Below are positions 17,303 through 26,366 of a stretch of 64,000 nt of DNA, one piece after another. The translations under genes were made by a program, and so were the position numbers. This DNA is from JABDKJ01 sp964609215 (lineage in GTDB: Bacteria; Bacteroidota; Bacteroidia; Flavobacteriales_D; JABDKJ01): the NCBI GenBank assembly GCA_964609215.1, contig CAZSQZ010000010.1, positions 57,666-121,665 on the forward strand, read 5' to 3'. Numbering within the stretch: position 1 is the stretch's first letter; every line of letters begins with the position of its first letter. The notes beneath the pieces are model-generated. The model made no database searches. It had not been told where the DNA came from and saw only the letters and a program-made list of their open reading frames with translations.

Positions 17303-18285
17303 TAAACGAGTAAAGCTTCCTGAGCCTTGATTATGTTCTCCTTTGACAAGATTTTATTTGGAATATTGATAGCTGCCTCAGATTGCGCAGCTGCGATTTC
17401 ATCTCCTTTAAGAAAAACATCAATCCATTTTTTCCATACCGCAGGCGTCTCTTCCTTACTTGCTAGTTGAGATAAATATGCATTATTGGAATAATTCATG
17501 CTTTGCAAAAAAGCGAAGAGCGTTTTGACATAGTCATCATTTATATGTTCTCCTTTTGCAGCTTTAGTAGGAGCAAAAAATTCATTTTCTTCAATAGCAT
17601 GAAATTTTCCGTCTTGCTCATAAAACTGAAAGGTGTCGGAAGAAGCAATCCCCATTTTCCTATCCATTCCAAATGCGTGAATCATATTTCGCAGCGGTTT
17701 TTTAAAAGCTTTCAGAACTGGATTGTGCCTTAATTTATCTGTACTTCTCTTAGCATCTGGCGACCATAGTGTGAGTGTTGTTGTCATTTCCTGAGGGTTA
17801 AAAACCACATGAGGTTCCCAACTATCAACCAAAGTAATCGTACCTTTTTTCTGAATAAAATTCTCCCTTACCTTCAATTCTATTTCTCCCTTGCTCGGAT
17901 CTACCTGGGTATTCTTCTCAAAAACAAAGGTTTCGTAACCACTTCCACATACGCCTAATGTTGTGAGCAAATAATTATTGTGATGGTGAATACAAGAACC
18001 AGCAATTCCAGGCTTAAAATCTTTCATCGGAAGAAAGACGTGAAATTTCATTTGAAAATCTCCAGTATCTGCAATCCACAAACAGGGAATTTCATAAAGA
18101 CTCCAATTGTGATTTAAAAAGTCCAATCTATCAAAGTTGTATTGAACCACACCGTCCAAAAAATCTTTACTAGCAGACATTTCATTCATAAGCACTTGGG
18201 CCTTTGAATGAAAATCTTTCCTATCTGGAAACTTATCAGAAAGCTCCTGAATTTTTTGCGTCAATTCATGTTTGAAAAACATCAT
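17302..18285 (-). CDS. Cupin-like metal-binding protein of unknown function
   Basis: 327 residues, cytoplasmic by appearance. A central cupin-like core is suggested by GSCIHHHNNYLLTTLGVCGS (clustered His ligands, about residues 92-111) and the second motif DSWEPHVVFNP, together enough ligands for one metal ion. This is the layout of small-molecule dioxygenases, isomerases or 2-oxoglutarate enzymes, but no specific family is recognised. The C-terminal third is helical. It overlaps the downstream propeller gene by one base and follows the glycosyltransferase gene after 30 bases, arguing for a common operon and perhaps a glycan or small-molecule modification role (inference). Confidence 0.62.
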   Translation of the reverse strand: MMFFKHELTQKIQELSDKFPDRKDFHSKAQVLMNEMSASKDFLDGVVQYNFDRLDFLNHNWSLYEIPCLWIADTGDFQMKFHVFLPMKDFKPGIAGSCIHHHNNYLLTTLGVCGSGYETFVFEKNTQVDPSKGEIELKVRENFIQKKGTITLVDSWEPHVVFNPQEMTTTLTLWSPDAKRSTDKLRHNPVLKAFKKPLRNMIHAFGMDRKMGIASSDTFQFYEQDGKFHAIEENEFFAPTKAAKGEHINDDYVKTLFAFLQSMNYSNNAYLSQLASKEETPAVWKKWIDVFLKGDEIAAAQSEAAINIPNKILSKENIIKAQEALLV

Positions 18286-18315
18286 AGCCTTAAATCAATA
18301 TTCAAATTTAACGAA

Positions 18316-19488
18316 TTATACAGATTCTTGTATTTTGTGGTATAAATTGATTTTATCCTTGAAGATCAGTAATAGTTTTTTAATTAAGTCTTCTGCTTGA
18401 AAGTTATCCTTAAAGCGATCCAAACTTTTTTGTTTCATTTGACTCAATTCACGCTCATTTATTTGAATAAATTGAACAAGTGTATTCTTCAAAATACTCA
18501 CATCCCCTGAAGGAATTAAAGCACCGTTCTCATGGTTTACCATTTTAGAAACAGCACCTACATCTGTTCCTATTATAGCTAAACCTTGAGACATGGACTC
18601 CAAAATAACAGTAGGCATTCCCTCTGAATAACTAGGAGAAACTAGCACATCTGAGTTCTTTAGAATTTCTTTTATCTTTTCTATATCGTCTATTCTTCCA
18701 TGATAAATAATGGATTCATCTTTTACTTGCTTAGCAGAATCTATTGGGCCAATGAAATGAAACTTAAATAAAAAACCTTCCGCTAAAAGTGCCTTTATAG
18801 ATTCATTTAATTCTTGAATACCTTTTCTTCGTTCATAGCGCCCCAAAAAAACAAATGTCCTTAGCTGATTATGCCTACTTGTATTACCTGAGTACCATTC
18901 TTTTGAAATACCTAAAGGAAATTCAATTTGCTTTTGCTGATCAACTTTTAACTCATTCAAAATATGTCCTATTTGTCCACCGAATGAAAAGACATAATCG
19001 GCATTTCTACTCATCCATTTTACAGTCTTTCTCAATACCAAATGTTCAATTTTGGTTTTCAGAGATGCGGCTTTCTGAAACATTTCGTACCCGTGAAAAT
19101 TGATAAAGACAGGAATTGGAATTTTTTGACTGATAAATTCATAGGCCGTAAATCCCTGGCCATAGACCAAATCAAAATCCTTGATTTCATCTTTTAAGGA
19201 TTCATAGAACAAATATGAAAGCTTTAAATTTTCTCTAACATAATGACCAGGCAAAGAATCTGTTTTTGGAAAAAGAAAAGAATGAATTTCTAGATTCTGC
19301 CTGTTGTTAGGAAAAAGCTCATCATAAATTTTCGGATCTATCGGTTTATTGGAGCCATGCGCATGCAATAGCTTTACCTTTTGTCCTTCCTCTATTAATT
19401 GTCTACACAATAAGTAGGTATGTTTTTGCATTCCCCCTAAAACAAAAGGGTGCATACCATCTGCCAAGAGTATAATGCGCAATTTCAT
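18316..19488 (-). CDS. Family 4-like glycosyltransferase (GT-B fold)
   Basis: 390 residues, transferring a sugar from a nucleotide donor to an acceptor, probably at the cytoplasmic membrane face. The N-terminal acceptor domain begins with LADGMHPFVLGGMQKHTYLL, the glycine-rich acceptor loop of GT4 enzymes. The C-terminal donor domain carries FVFLGRYERRKGIQEL and the SYSEGMPTVILESMSQGLAI signature with the E-x7-E motif. The donor and acceptor are unknown. It is the first gene of a probable three-gene minus-strand operon with the cupin-like and propeller genes, so its product may be modified by them. Confidence 0.9.
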   Translation of the reverse strand: MKLRIILLADGMHPFVLGGMQKHTYLLCRQLIEEGQKVKLLHAHGSNKPIDPKIYDELFPNNRQNLEIHSFLFPKTDSLPGHYVRENLKLSYLFYESLKDEIKDFDLVYGQGFTAYEFISQKIPIPVFINFHGYEMFQKAASLKTKIEHLVLRKTVKWMSRNADYVFSFGGQIGHILNELKVDQQKQIEFPLGISKEWYSGNTSRHNQLRTFVFLGRYERRKGIQELNESIKALLAEGFLFKFHFIGPIDSAKQVKDESIIYHGRIDDIEKIKEILKNSDVLVSPSYSEGMPTVILESMSQGLAIIGTDVGAVSKMVNHENGALIPSGDVSILKNTLVQFIQINERELSQMKQKSLDRFKDNFQAEDLIKKLLLIFKDKINLYHKIQESV

Positions 19489-19548
19489 AGATGCCCGAAG
19501 GTAAACAAGAAATGCGCAATAATTATTCTATTTACGATCTAATTAAGA

Positions 19549-20040
19549 TTAGTCAATAAGCATTCTTCGCTTAAGCGAAGTCTCATTTGAAACTACTTGA
19601 ACATAGTATAAGCCTTTTTCAAAAGATCTCATCTTAATGAGGTATTTTCCATTGCTAACATCAGATTGATTTCGCACCAAATTTCCATGCGCATCCAAAA
19701 TCCTCAACTCGCCTTTGTCTCCATAAAAATCAATGTTATAAGTCTTCTTATTTGGGCTTGGATATAAATTAAATGGAGCCATTCTATTCATTTTAAAGTC
19801 ACCCTTAGATAAATTATTGGGAGAATCTATATTATCAACACCCACAAAACGCTGTTCCAATTTATCTTGATCTTCATAGTACTTGATTAGAAAATCAAAT
19901 ACACTTTTATCTTCTTTTTTCTGATCTAAGGCATCTAAAACCTCTTCTAATTCTTCAAATGATTTGTTGAACACATATTCCTGAGCAGAATATTGGATCA
20001 CACCTAAACTCATTATTAATACTACGATAAGTTGCTTCAT
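19549..20040 (-). CDS. Stand-alone T9SS sorting-domain protein with almost no cargo
   Basis: 163 residues: signal peptide (about 1-19, ending QYSAQ), a short acidic helical stretch (about 25-85), then a full T9SS type A sorting domain (about 88-163; NLYPSPNKKTYNIDFYGDKG and final KRRMLID). There is no obvious enzymatic or binding domain. The sorting domain aligns without gaps with that of the 1767-aa protein just upstream (about 31 of 75 identical by hand count), and the preceding helical stretch also looks related (VFDFLIKYYED versus FFDFISKFYQE). It probably arose by partial duplication of the big gene's 3' end. Spacing to that gene is 94 bases. Confidence 0.8.
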   Translation of the reverse strand: MKQLIVVLIMSLGVIQYSAQEYVFNKSFEELEEVLDALDQKKEDKSVFDFLIKYYEDQDKLEQRFVGVDNIDSPNNLSKGDFKMNRMAPFNLYPSPNKKTYNIDFYGDKGELRILDAHGNLVRNQSDVSNGKYLIKMRSFEKGLYYVQVVSNETSLKRRMLID

Positions 20041-20134
20041 AATTCTAAATATTAAAAAGCATAGAATACTATTGGTACGAATTAAAAGGCTTCATGTTTT
20101 TTAAAGCTGCATTCATTTATCGAAAATTTTATTT

Positions 20135-23100
20135 TCAGTCTACCACCATTCTTTTCTTAAATGATGCTGAATTAGTGGTAACCTCTACGATATACATACC
20201 TTTTGGAAACTCTTGCAGATTAACCTTATACTTTCCATAAACCATTTCATCTATTTCCTTTATTACCCTTGCTCTGATATCATAGATTTTCAAATTACCT
20301 TGATCTCCATAAAAATCTATTGTAAAGGAACCATCGTTTGGATTTGGATACATACTAAAAGGTGTACCATCGTCACTACCTAAAAATTTACTTCTATTAT
20401 CATTTTTATTCTCTCCTTTATTTATTTCAAATTTCTCATTTGGAACAATACCCGTTTCCTGATAAAACTTACTAATGAAATCAAAGAATTGTTCCTGAGA
20501 ATATTCTTCAGAAAGGACTTCTAGAAAAACTTCAGTTGAAATATTCTCGGCATCTGTAATATCTATTAGACAATTTAAATTACCAGCTGCATCATAATCT
20601 ATCATACCACATCCACAGATACCTGGCTCTAATTTTTCTGCATCATTTGGACAATTATCTAAGTAATCAGATACTCCATCCCTATCAGAATCTGCGCATA
20701 AAAGAATATCATCTATTGCAAAAAACTCGCTTTGAGCACAATCTAGTTGATTCTCTCCGGAAAGAGATTCTACTTGAATTGTAATGTGTTTTAAATTAGT
20801 TAACACAGATTCCAAATCTTGTCCTGTTCCACTCCAAACATCATCACTTAAAGGGAGTGTTAAAAACTGCCATTCAGATGTTGGCTCTACTTGAATATCA
20901 GCATGAATAAGGGTTCCATCCATACCTTCTAAGTATACCCTAAGTGTATTGTTTTGTTGAACTTGAAGCGAATCATCCTGAGGAATATCATTCCACCAAT
21001 ACCAGTGCATTACACCTCCCATTGCAGCTCCAGCAAACAAGCCGCCAAAATTTGGGCTCTTCATGCACTGCACATCTTCAGAAAAATCAGAGCCTAGAAT
21101 AAAGCCATTTCCAGAAGGACTGGCAGGAATAAAGTCAATAGCACAAATTAAATCTTGATTGGAATTTGCATCACTAGAATGACTTGCTACCAATCCATCT
21201 GTTTGATTAGCCATTACTCTCCAACCTTCATTATTTTCATTAAAACTAACTTCCAAACCACAGGTAATAGCATTGGCCTGATAACCTCCATCACAAACTG
21301 GACTGGTAAGGCATCCTCCATCTGCACAGTCAACTACACCATCTCCATCATCATCTATTCCATTATCACAAATCTCGGCTGAACAAACAGTTCCCGATAT
21401 TTGTGGGGCACAGCTCTTTTGCAATGGGCTATATTGTTCTGCATTCACATCACCGAAATAGTAATCTCCAAACCCGGCATGGGAGGATGAGCCAAAGGCA
21501 TCTCCCCAATAATTGTCCGATGTATTTAATGGCAAACTTGCTCTATTTCGTATAGCCAGGCTATTACACCCAAAATTGTTTCCAGAAACACCTGAACAAG
21601 TCGAAGAGTTATCCATTAACAAACCATAGTTATTTCTAGCAAACATGCTACAAGACAATGCAGCATTAGTAGCATCTTCTAAATGAACTGCAACATTTCT
21701 ATACTTGAAAGAACAGCCTTCCACAATAGTATAGTTTGACCCACCGTTTACCAGTATCGCTTTGCCGAAAGGCGTGGAACTGCTAACTGAAAAATCCAGA
21801 TCCTTAATAGTAATATTATCTGAAGCATTTATTCGAATAGGAACTTCCAAATCCAATCCTTGATCCAGGGCTATATTGGCCTGAGTATTTGAAGGGCTAC
21901 CAAAAACAATATTATTGGAATTGATAAGGTTTACAATTGTCATTGGAGTTTTGCTTACACTTCCAACCTGATTAAACTTAAACAATAAATCATCAGTTCC
22001 ACTGGCATTATAGTTTTCCAATGTCAGAACACCATTATCTGCATTATATCCAGTATCTCTAAAATCTGAATTGGTTATAACATGGTTATTTCCCTCCTTA
22101 ACAAAAACTCCTCGCATCCTATTATTGATAACCACATTATCAATTAATAAGTTATCGCATGACACCGTCCAAATGCCTATACCCCACATTACAGGGCCTG
22201 AGTAGGAAAGATTTACATTTCTTATTTCGGAGTTCCTAACATCTACAAATCTTATTGGATGGAGCACATTTATACTGGAATTAATAAAGATATTGGTATT
22301 TGGGATTGAGCCATCTGAGACAATTAGATTCTCGGCTTTGTCTACATGAATTGTAGTTTGCGGACTCGTATTTAAACCTCCAAAAAGATTATCTTTTACA
22401 AAGATACCTCCAAGTATATTGCTTGCACAAACGTCTTTAAAATAAACGGCAGCATCCCAACATTCAAATCCAGAATCCCGAAGATCATTATCAGTAATCT
22501 GAACATCTCCGGATGAACTGGAATAAACTCCTCTCACTCTATTTCTAATTCTATTGAAATTTATGTTCACATTAGTAGCGTTTGCCAACACTATCCCAAA
22601 ATTCTCGAAGGATGAGGAATTTGTTGCGGAGAGATCCAATCCTGAAATCTCTATATCACTTGCTTCTTCAATCAGAAAAACTTGGTCATCAGTTGTTCTA
22701 ATCCAAATAGATGGGTTTCCATTTGAATACCCTGGCGCTGTTTTTCCATCTATCTTAAGTGAACCTATTATATTAGGCAAAGGGCTTGTTAAATTTATAT
22801 CTCCAGAAGTGGAAAATGCAATGCAATTATAACCAGCAGAAGAATTGGCTTCTTCCATAGCTGCTCTAAGTGTGCAATTTCCGTTTATGTCTTGACAAAT
22901 TCCATCACCTCTATTTACATCTTCTGTATCTCCTAAATTATTTACCATAAAACATGAATTGTAAGCCACGGATGGACAATCACTATCGTTCTCGTCTATT
23001 TGACCATCTCCATCATCGTCAATACCATTATAGCATATCTCTCCACATGAGGCGGAACCCGCACAATCTGGATCTAAACAATCAGCAAGACCATCTCCAT

Positions 23101-25438
23101 CATCATCAATACAGTTATTACAAATTTCACTTGAAAACTGAACATTCAGTAATAAATCCTCTACTTCTCCCATTACAATTTGGTCTCCAGAAATAGCCGA
23201 GACTGTGAGAGGTGTTTCTGAAACCACTGCCCTTGCATTAACTTGACCGCCCGTAAAATCTTCTGGAATCGCAAGAGTCACAAAAGTATTGGTCAAACCA
23301 TTTACAGAACGATTTCCTAGAATTACATCGTCAAAAACACCATCATCATCCCAATCGATACCAATAACATAGAAAGCTGTTAATGAAGCATTGGAGTTTA
23401 AAAGTAATGATGCCTCAATACTCCCCTGATTAACCACTTCTGTAATTGAGAAACCATCATCGTTATCTCCATCTGCATTTGCATTCTTTGGATCGGTTTC
23501 ATCATAATCTACTGTTGAACCTAAAAATACCGTAGTATAATCTGGAACGCCATCATTTCCAATATCTTGATAATAGGTCAATATCCTTACATCGGGCAAA
23601 GCACTGTTATCGCCATAATCAAACTCGTAAACCGCAGGAATATCCATGGGGCATGAGAACCCATCATTTTTGCTTAAACCACCCGTAGCTGTGGATACCA
23701 CACGAGCTTCCAAACTCTCAACATCCACTCTAACAATTTTTCCAGTACTGTTATTTGAGCCGTATAAAAAACCATCGGAACCAGTCCATTGACCTCCATA
23801 ACCGCTATTCGGAAGGTTATCACCCGTAATATCACCAACGAATGAGGAGTTGTTTGTGCTTGTATCGAACTTATATAGTTTTGTTTTGTGAACAGCATAG
23901 AAATTATCATCTATGTTATATGCAAAGTCCCAACCTGTCAAACCTTGTCCATAATGTATATCAACAATCTCCGGAACGGATGGATTAACCTTATACATAT
24001 CGCTTCCCACCGTACCATACCAATATCCGTTAGGATGCATATCTCCTTTAAAACAATTTTTAGGAAAACGAATACCCAAATCAATTACAATTCCATCTGC
24101 ATCTAACTGAATAAATTTATTTCCACTTGCTCCGAATACTAAACCTGTATTGGTGTCAAATCCTAATCCATTTGCAAAATCAGAGGCTATTGCAATTTGA
24201 TCATAATCTCCAGTAACAGGATCCAATTTACCATAGACATTGGGTTGGTTATTACCTGACCTTTTATAAACCTGATAAAAAGCAGGTTCACATACATAGG
24301 TACTTGGATTCTCGGTTAAATCAGAATCAATATTTACCAAAGTGCTCAAAAAACCAGCTGTTAAATCTGCTCCAATTAACTCAATCTTATTTGCGTAAGA
24401 GCCATTGGGAACACCGCTGCCCACTATCACTTCATAAGCTAAACGAACCGTTTCACCAGCTGGAAGTGTAATTGTACCCCATTGCAGATTAATTATTTCA
24501 TTTTCATTTGGATAAATAGTTTTCGAATATGAACCAGCTCCTTCAAAATCAACAGTATCTTGAGAAAAAGCAAAACCTATAGGCAGAGTTTCTGAAATGC
24601 TAAAATTAGCGGTTGTTGTTGAATTATTGGTTAAAAAAACTTGATAAGCAACTACTCCTGATGGTCCCGATTGGTCAGTAGCAAATATCACACCTCCTAT
24701 ATCTTGACATGGCGTAATATTATCGCAATCCGCATCTATACAATCCGCATTTCCATCTCCATCATTATCAATTCCATCCCCACATATTTCTACCGGAAAA
24801 GGTGAAAGTAATGAACCATCAATTAATGTTCTTGTTGAATTTGATGGAGTTTGCCAAAAAACACTGAAATGGTCTCCTCCTCCACCTTCTTTGTGTAAAA
24901 ATTCTACATAATACTTCTGTCCGGCCACTAGTGAAATAGGATTACTTTCCTGCGTGCCATATTTATCAAATTCATTAACACCTGTCCATCCAATTATACT
25001 TGCTGCAAGAACTTTTCCCGCAGGATCCGCATCGGGACTGATATAAAACTGGCAGTAATCATCTCCGGTTATGGTAAATGTATAATCACCTGTTTCAATG
25101 GGATGTATATATCCCCTTACCCTTGTGCCATATCCATTACCATAATCTTGTGGCCCAGAGAAATCGGATAGAAACCCAAATTCACTTGGGTTATATGGAT
25201 AATTCTCATTGCTCGTTAGTGTACTTAGATCATTCCCTGAAATACCATTCCATCTCTCAAAAAATACTGACCCTTGACCAAAATCTGAACAATCTGGATC
25301 GTCATAATCAACCAGATTGTCTCCATCATCGTCAATTCCATTATTACAGATTTCTTGAGCATTTAAAGTTATGGATACAAATAATAGTGTAACAGGAAGG
25401 ATGTAGCTAAGGAATTTCTGAGTACTATTTGCTAACAT
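20135..25438 (-). CDS. Giant mosaic T9SS surface protein: PA14, GEVED, beta-helix, Ca-binding repeats
   Basis: 1767 residues. Signal peptide ends TLNAQ (about residue 28). Then a PA14-like domain (about 50-210; GYIHPIETGDYTFTITGDD), a DUF11-like region (about 250-360), a propeller-like segment (about 380-570), a GEVED domain (about 600-765; ends IVMGEVEDLLLNVQ), a right-handed beta-helix (about 850-1340), a carbohydrate-binding-like domain (about 1385-1575), a thrombospondin type 3-like motif (DSDRDGVSDYLDNCPNDAEK) and a T9SS sorting domain (about 1692-1767). Five copies of an EICxNGIDDDGDGxxDC motif, likely calcium sites, punctuate the domains. Probably a cell-surface adhesin or polysaccharide-binding protein; the target is unknown. 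Confidence 0.85.
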   Translation of the reverse strand: MLANSTQKFLSYILPVTLLFVSITLNAQEICNNGIDDDGDNLVDYDDPDCSDFGQGSVFFERWNGISGNDLSTLTSNENYPYNPSEFGFLSDFSGPQDYGNGYGTRVRGYIHPIETGDYTFTITGDDYCQFYISPDADPAGKVLAASIIGWTGVNEFDKYGTQESNPISLVAGQKYYVEFLHKEGGGGDHFSVFWQTPSNSTRTLIDGSLLSPFPVEICGDGIDNDGDGNADCIDADCDNITPCQDIGGVIFATDQSGPSGVVAYQVFLTNNSTTTANFSISETLPIGFAFSQDTVDFEGAGSYSKTIYPNENEIINLQWGTITLPAGETVRLAYEVIVGSGVPNGSYANKIELIGADLTAGFLSTLVNIDSDLTENPSTYVCEPAFYQVYKRSGNNQPNVYGKLDPVTGDYDQIAIASDFANGLGFDTNTGLVFGASGNKFIQLDADGIVIDLGIRFPKNCFKGDMHPNGYWYGTVGSDMYKVNPSVPEIVDIHYGQGLTGWDFAYNIDDNFYAVHKTKLYKFDTSTNNSSFVGDITGDNLPNSGYGGQWTGSDGFLYGSNNSTGKIVRVDVESLEARVVSTATGGLSKNDGFSCPMDIPAVYEFDYGDNSALPDVRILTYYQDIGNDGVPDYTTVFLGSTVDYDETDPKNANADGDNDDGFSITEVVNQGSIEASLLLNSNASLTAFYVIGIDWDDDGVFDDVILGNRSVNGLTNTFVTLAIPEDFTGGQVNARAVVSETPLTVSAISGDQIVMGEVEDLLLNVQFSSEICNNCIDDDGDGLADCLDPDCAGSASCGEICYNGIDDDGDGQIDENDSDCPSVAYNSCFMVNNLGDTEDVNRGDGICQDINGNCTLRAAMEEANSSAGYNCIAFSTSGDINLTSPLPNIIGSLKIDGKTAPGYSNGNPSIWIRTTDDQVFLIEEASDIEISGLDLSATNSSSFENFGIVLANATNVNINFNRIRNRVRGVYSSSSGDVQITDNDLRDSGFECWDAAVYFKDVCASNILGGIFVKDNLFGGLNTSPQTTIHVDKAENLIVSDGSIPNTNIFINSSINVLHPIRFVDVRNSEIRNVNLSYSGPVMWGIGIWTVSCDNLLIDNVVINNRMRGVFVKEGNNHVITNSDFRDTGYNADNGVLTLENYNASGTDDLLFKFNQVGSVSKTPMTIVNLINSNNIVFGSPSNTQANIALDQGLDLEVPIRINASDNITIKDLDFSVSSSTPFGKAILVNGGSNYTIVEGCSFKYRNVAVHLEDATNAALSCSMFARNNYGLLMDNSSTCSGVSGNNFGCNSLAIRNRASLPLNTSDNYWGDAFGSSSHAGFGDYYFGDVNAEQYSPLQKSCAPQISGTVCSAEICDNGIDDDGDGVVDCADGGCLTSPVCDGGYQANAITCGLEVSFNENNEGWRVMANQTDGLVASHSSDANSNQDLICAIDFIPASPSGNGFILGSDFSEDVQCMKSPNFGGLFAGAAMGGVMHWYWWNDIPQDDSLQVQQNNTLRVYLEGMDGTLIHADIQVEPTSEWQFLTLPLSDDVWSGTGQDLESVLTNLKHITIQVESLSGENQLDCAQSEFFAIDDILLCADSDRDGVSDYLDNCPNDAEKLEPGICGCGMIDYDAAGNLNCLIDITDAENISTEVFLEVLSEEYSQEQFFDFISKFYQETGIVPNEKFEINKGENKNDNRSKFLGSDDGTPFSMYPNPNDGSFTIDFYGDQGNLKIYDIRARVIKEIDEMVYGKYKVNLQEFPKGMYIVEVTTNSASFKKRMVVD
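21300..25360 (-). repeat. Five dispersed Asp-rich EICNNGIDDDGDG-type coding repeats
   Basis: Copies lie at about 25290-25360, 24719-24789, 23061-23128, 22974-23041 and 21308-21377, all in the coding strand of the giant surface gene. Each encodes a motif with Cys near both ends and five or more Asp between them, resembling a calcium-binding loop. They mark the borders between larger domains. Confidence 0.8.
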
Positions 25439-25615
25439 ATATGAGTAATTGAGTATGTATAGAATACGCTTCCATATATATCCGAGTTAGATTTAAAACC
25501 ATTTTTGTGCCGAGTGGAATCGACCATTTAACGAAAAATGCAAATTGAATAACTCCTTTGGAAACTCTGACAATCCAAATTCATATTATCTAAATTGCAA
25601 TGATTAGATAACAGA

Positions 25616-26008
25616 ATGAGGATAAACGTTTTTATTTTAATTTTTGTGACATCCATTTTTGCTTCTTCTTGTGAACAAAGAAAAAAATGTAGTGATTTTA
25701 GAGTGGGCACATTCAAACACAAAGATGAAAAATCTGGGATGGCATCAGATATTATTATTACCCGCACGGAATCTTATCAAATAGAAAGCAGCGAGAGTGC
25801 AAATTATTCAGACACTTTTGAGATAGTATGGACAAGCGATTGCGAATATTATGCGGTTTATCAGAGCTCTTCAAATCCAACTAGAATGCCTTATTCAAAA
25901 TTTGATACCATATTCACCAGGATTATCGAGCCTCATGTTAATGGCTATGTTTTTGAATCTATTTTTTTAAATAAAAGACCACAAGGTGAATTAATCCTTA
26001 TAGAGTAA
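25616..26008 (+). CDS. Small lipoprotein of unknown function
   Basis: 130 residues with a lipoprotein signal; the lipobox region reads SIFASSC, acylated Cys19 expected. The mature part starts with CSDFRVGTFKHKDEKSG and continues with beta-strand-rich sequence (ESYQIESSESANYSDTFEIVW, broken by polar residues). Its stop codon shares one base with the start of the SUI1-family gene, so the two are translationally coupled, which is unusual for a lipoprotein and a translation factor. No known function; related short lipoproteins with the CSDFRVG-like start occur in Flavobacteriia, by my recollection. Confidence 0.72.
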   Translation: MRINVFILIFVTSIFASSCEQRKKCSDFRVGTFKHKDEKSGMASDIIITRTESYQIESSESANYSDTFEIVWTSDCEYYAVYQSSSNPTRMPYSKFDTIFTRIIEPHVNGYVFESIFLNKRPQGELILIE

Positions 26009-26340
26009 TGGCTAAGAAGAAAAGAAAGGAGTGGGATGGTTTTATTTACTCAGAGGATGATTTTCATTCAGATAATGAAATAGAAGAAACAGTGGAACCA
26101 AGTGAGCAAGACTTGAGAGTTCGATTAGAATCTAAAAACAGAAACGGAAAATCAGTTACATTAATAACTGGATTTATTGGTCTAGAAGAAGACTTAAAGG
26201 ATTTAGGAAAAATACTCAAAAGTAGTTGTGGAGTTGGAGGAAGTGTAAAGGATGGAGAAATTATTGTTCAAGGAGATTTCAGAGATAAAATTTGTCAGAT
26301 TTTGGAAAAAAGAGGATACCACTTCAAAAGAATTAATTAG
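26008..26340 (+). CDS. SUI1/YciH-family translation initiation factor-like protein
   Basis: 110 residues. After a charged N-terminal extension (about 1-45) comes the SUI1/eIF1 fold: KSVTLITGFIG, DLKDLGKILKSSCGVGGSVK and GEIIVQGDFRDKICQILEKRGY. Bacterial relatives of eIF1 (YciH type) can discriminate start codons in vitro and are dispensable in many species. The Cys-Gly-Gly-Ser loop is the usual functional loop. Cytoplasmic. It is coupled to the lipoprotein gene by a one-base overlap and lies 26 bases before aroC. Confidence 0.9.
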   Translation: MAKKKRKEWDGFIYSEDDFHSDNEIEETVEPSEQDLRVRLESKNRNGKSVTLITGFIGLEEDLKDLGKILKSSCGVGGSVKDGEIIVQGDFRDKICQILEKRGYHFKRIN

Positions 26341-26366
26341 TTCTTTTCTTTTTAGACCTTTGTCTT

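Noticed and set aside
22974..25360. CRISPR array suggested by recurring short sequences
   Set aside because: The copies are irregularly spaced, diverged and in frame within one coding sequence; they are protein-domain repeats.
21155..25392. Plus-strand ORFs of 70-104 codons opposite the giant surface gene
   Set aside because: They are antisense shadows of repeated Asp-rich codons (His/Asn/Pro-rich products) without start signals or homology.
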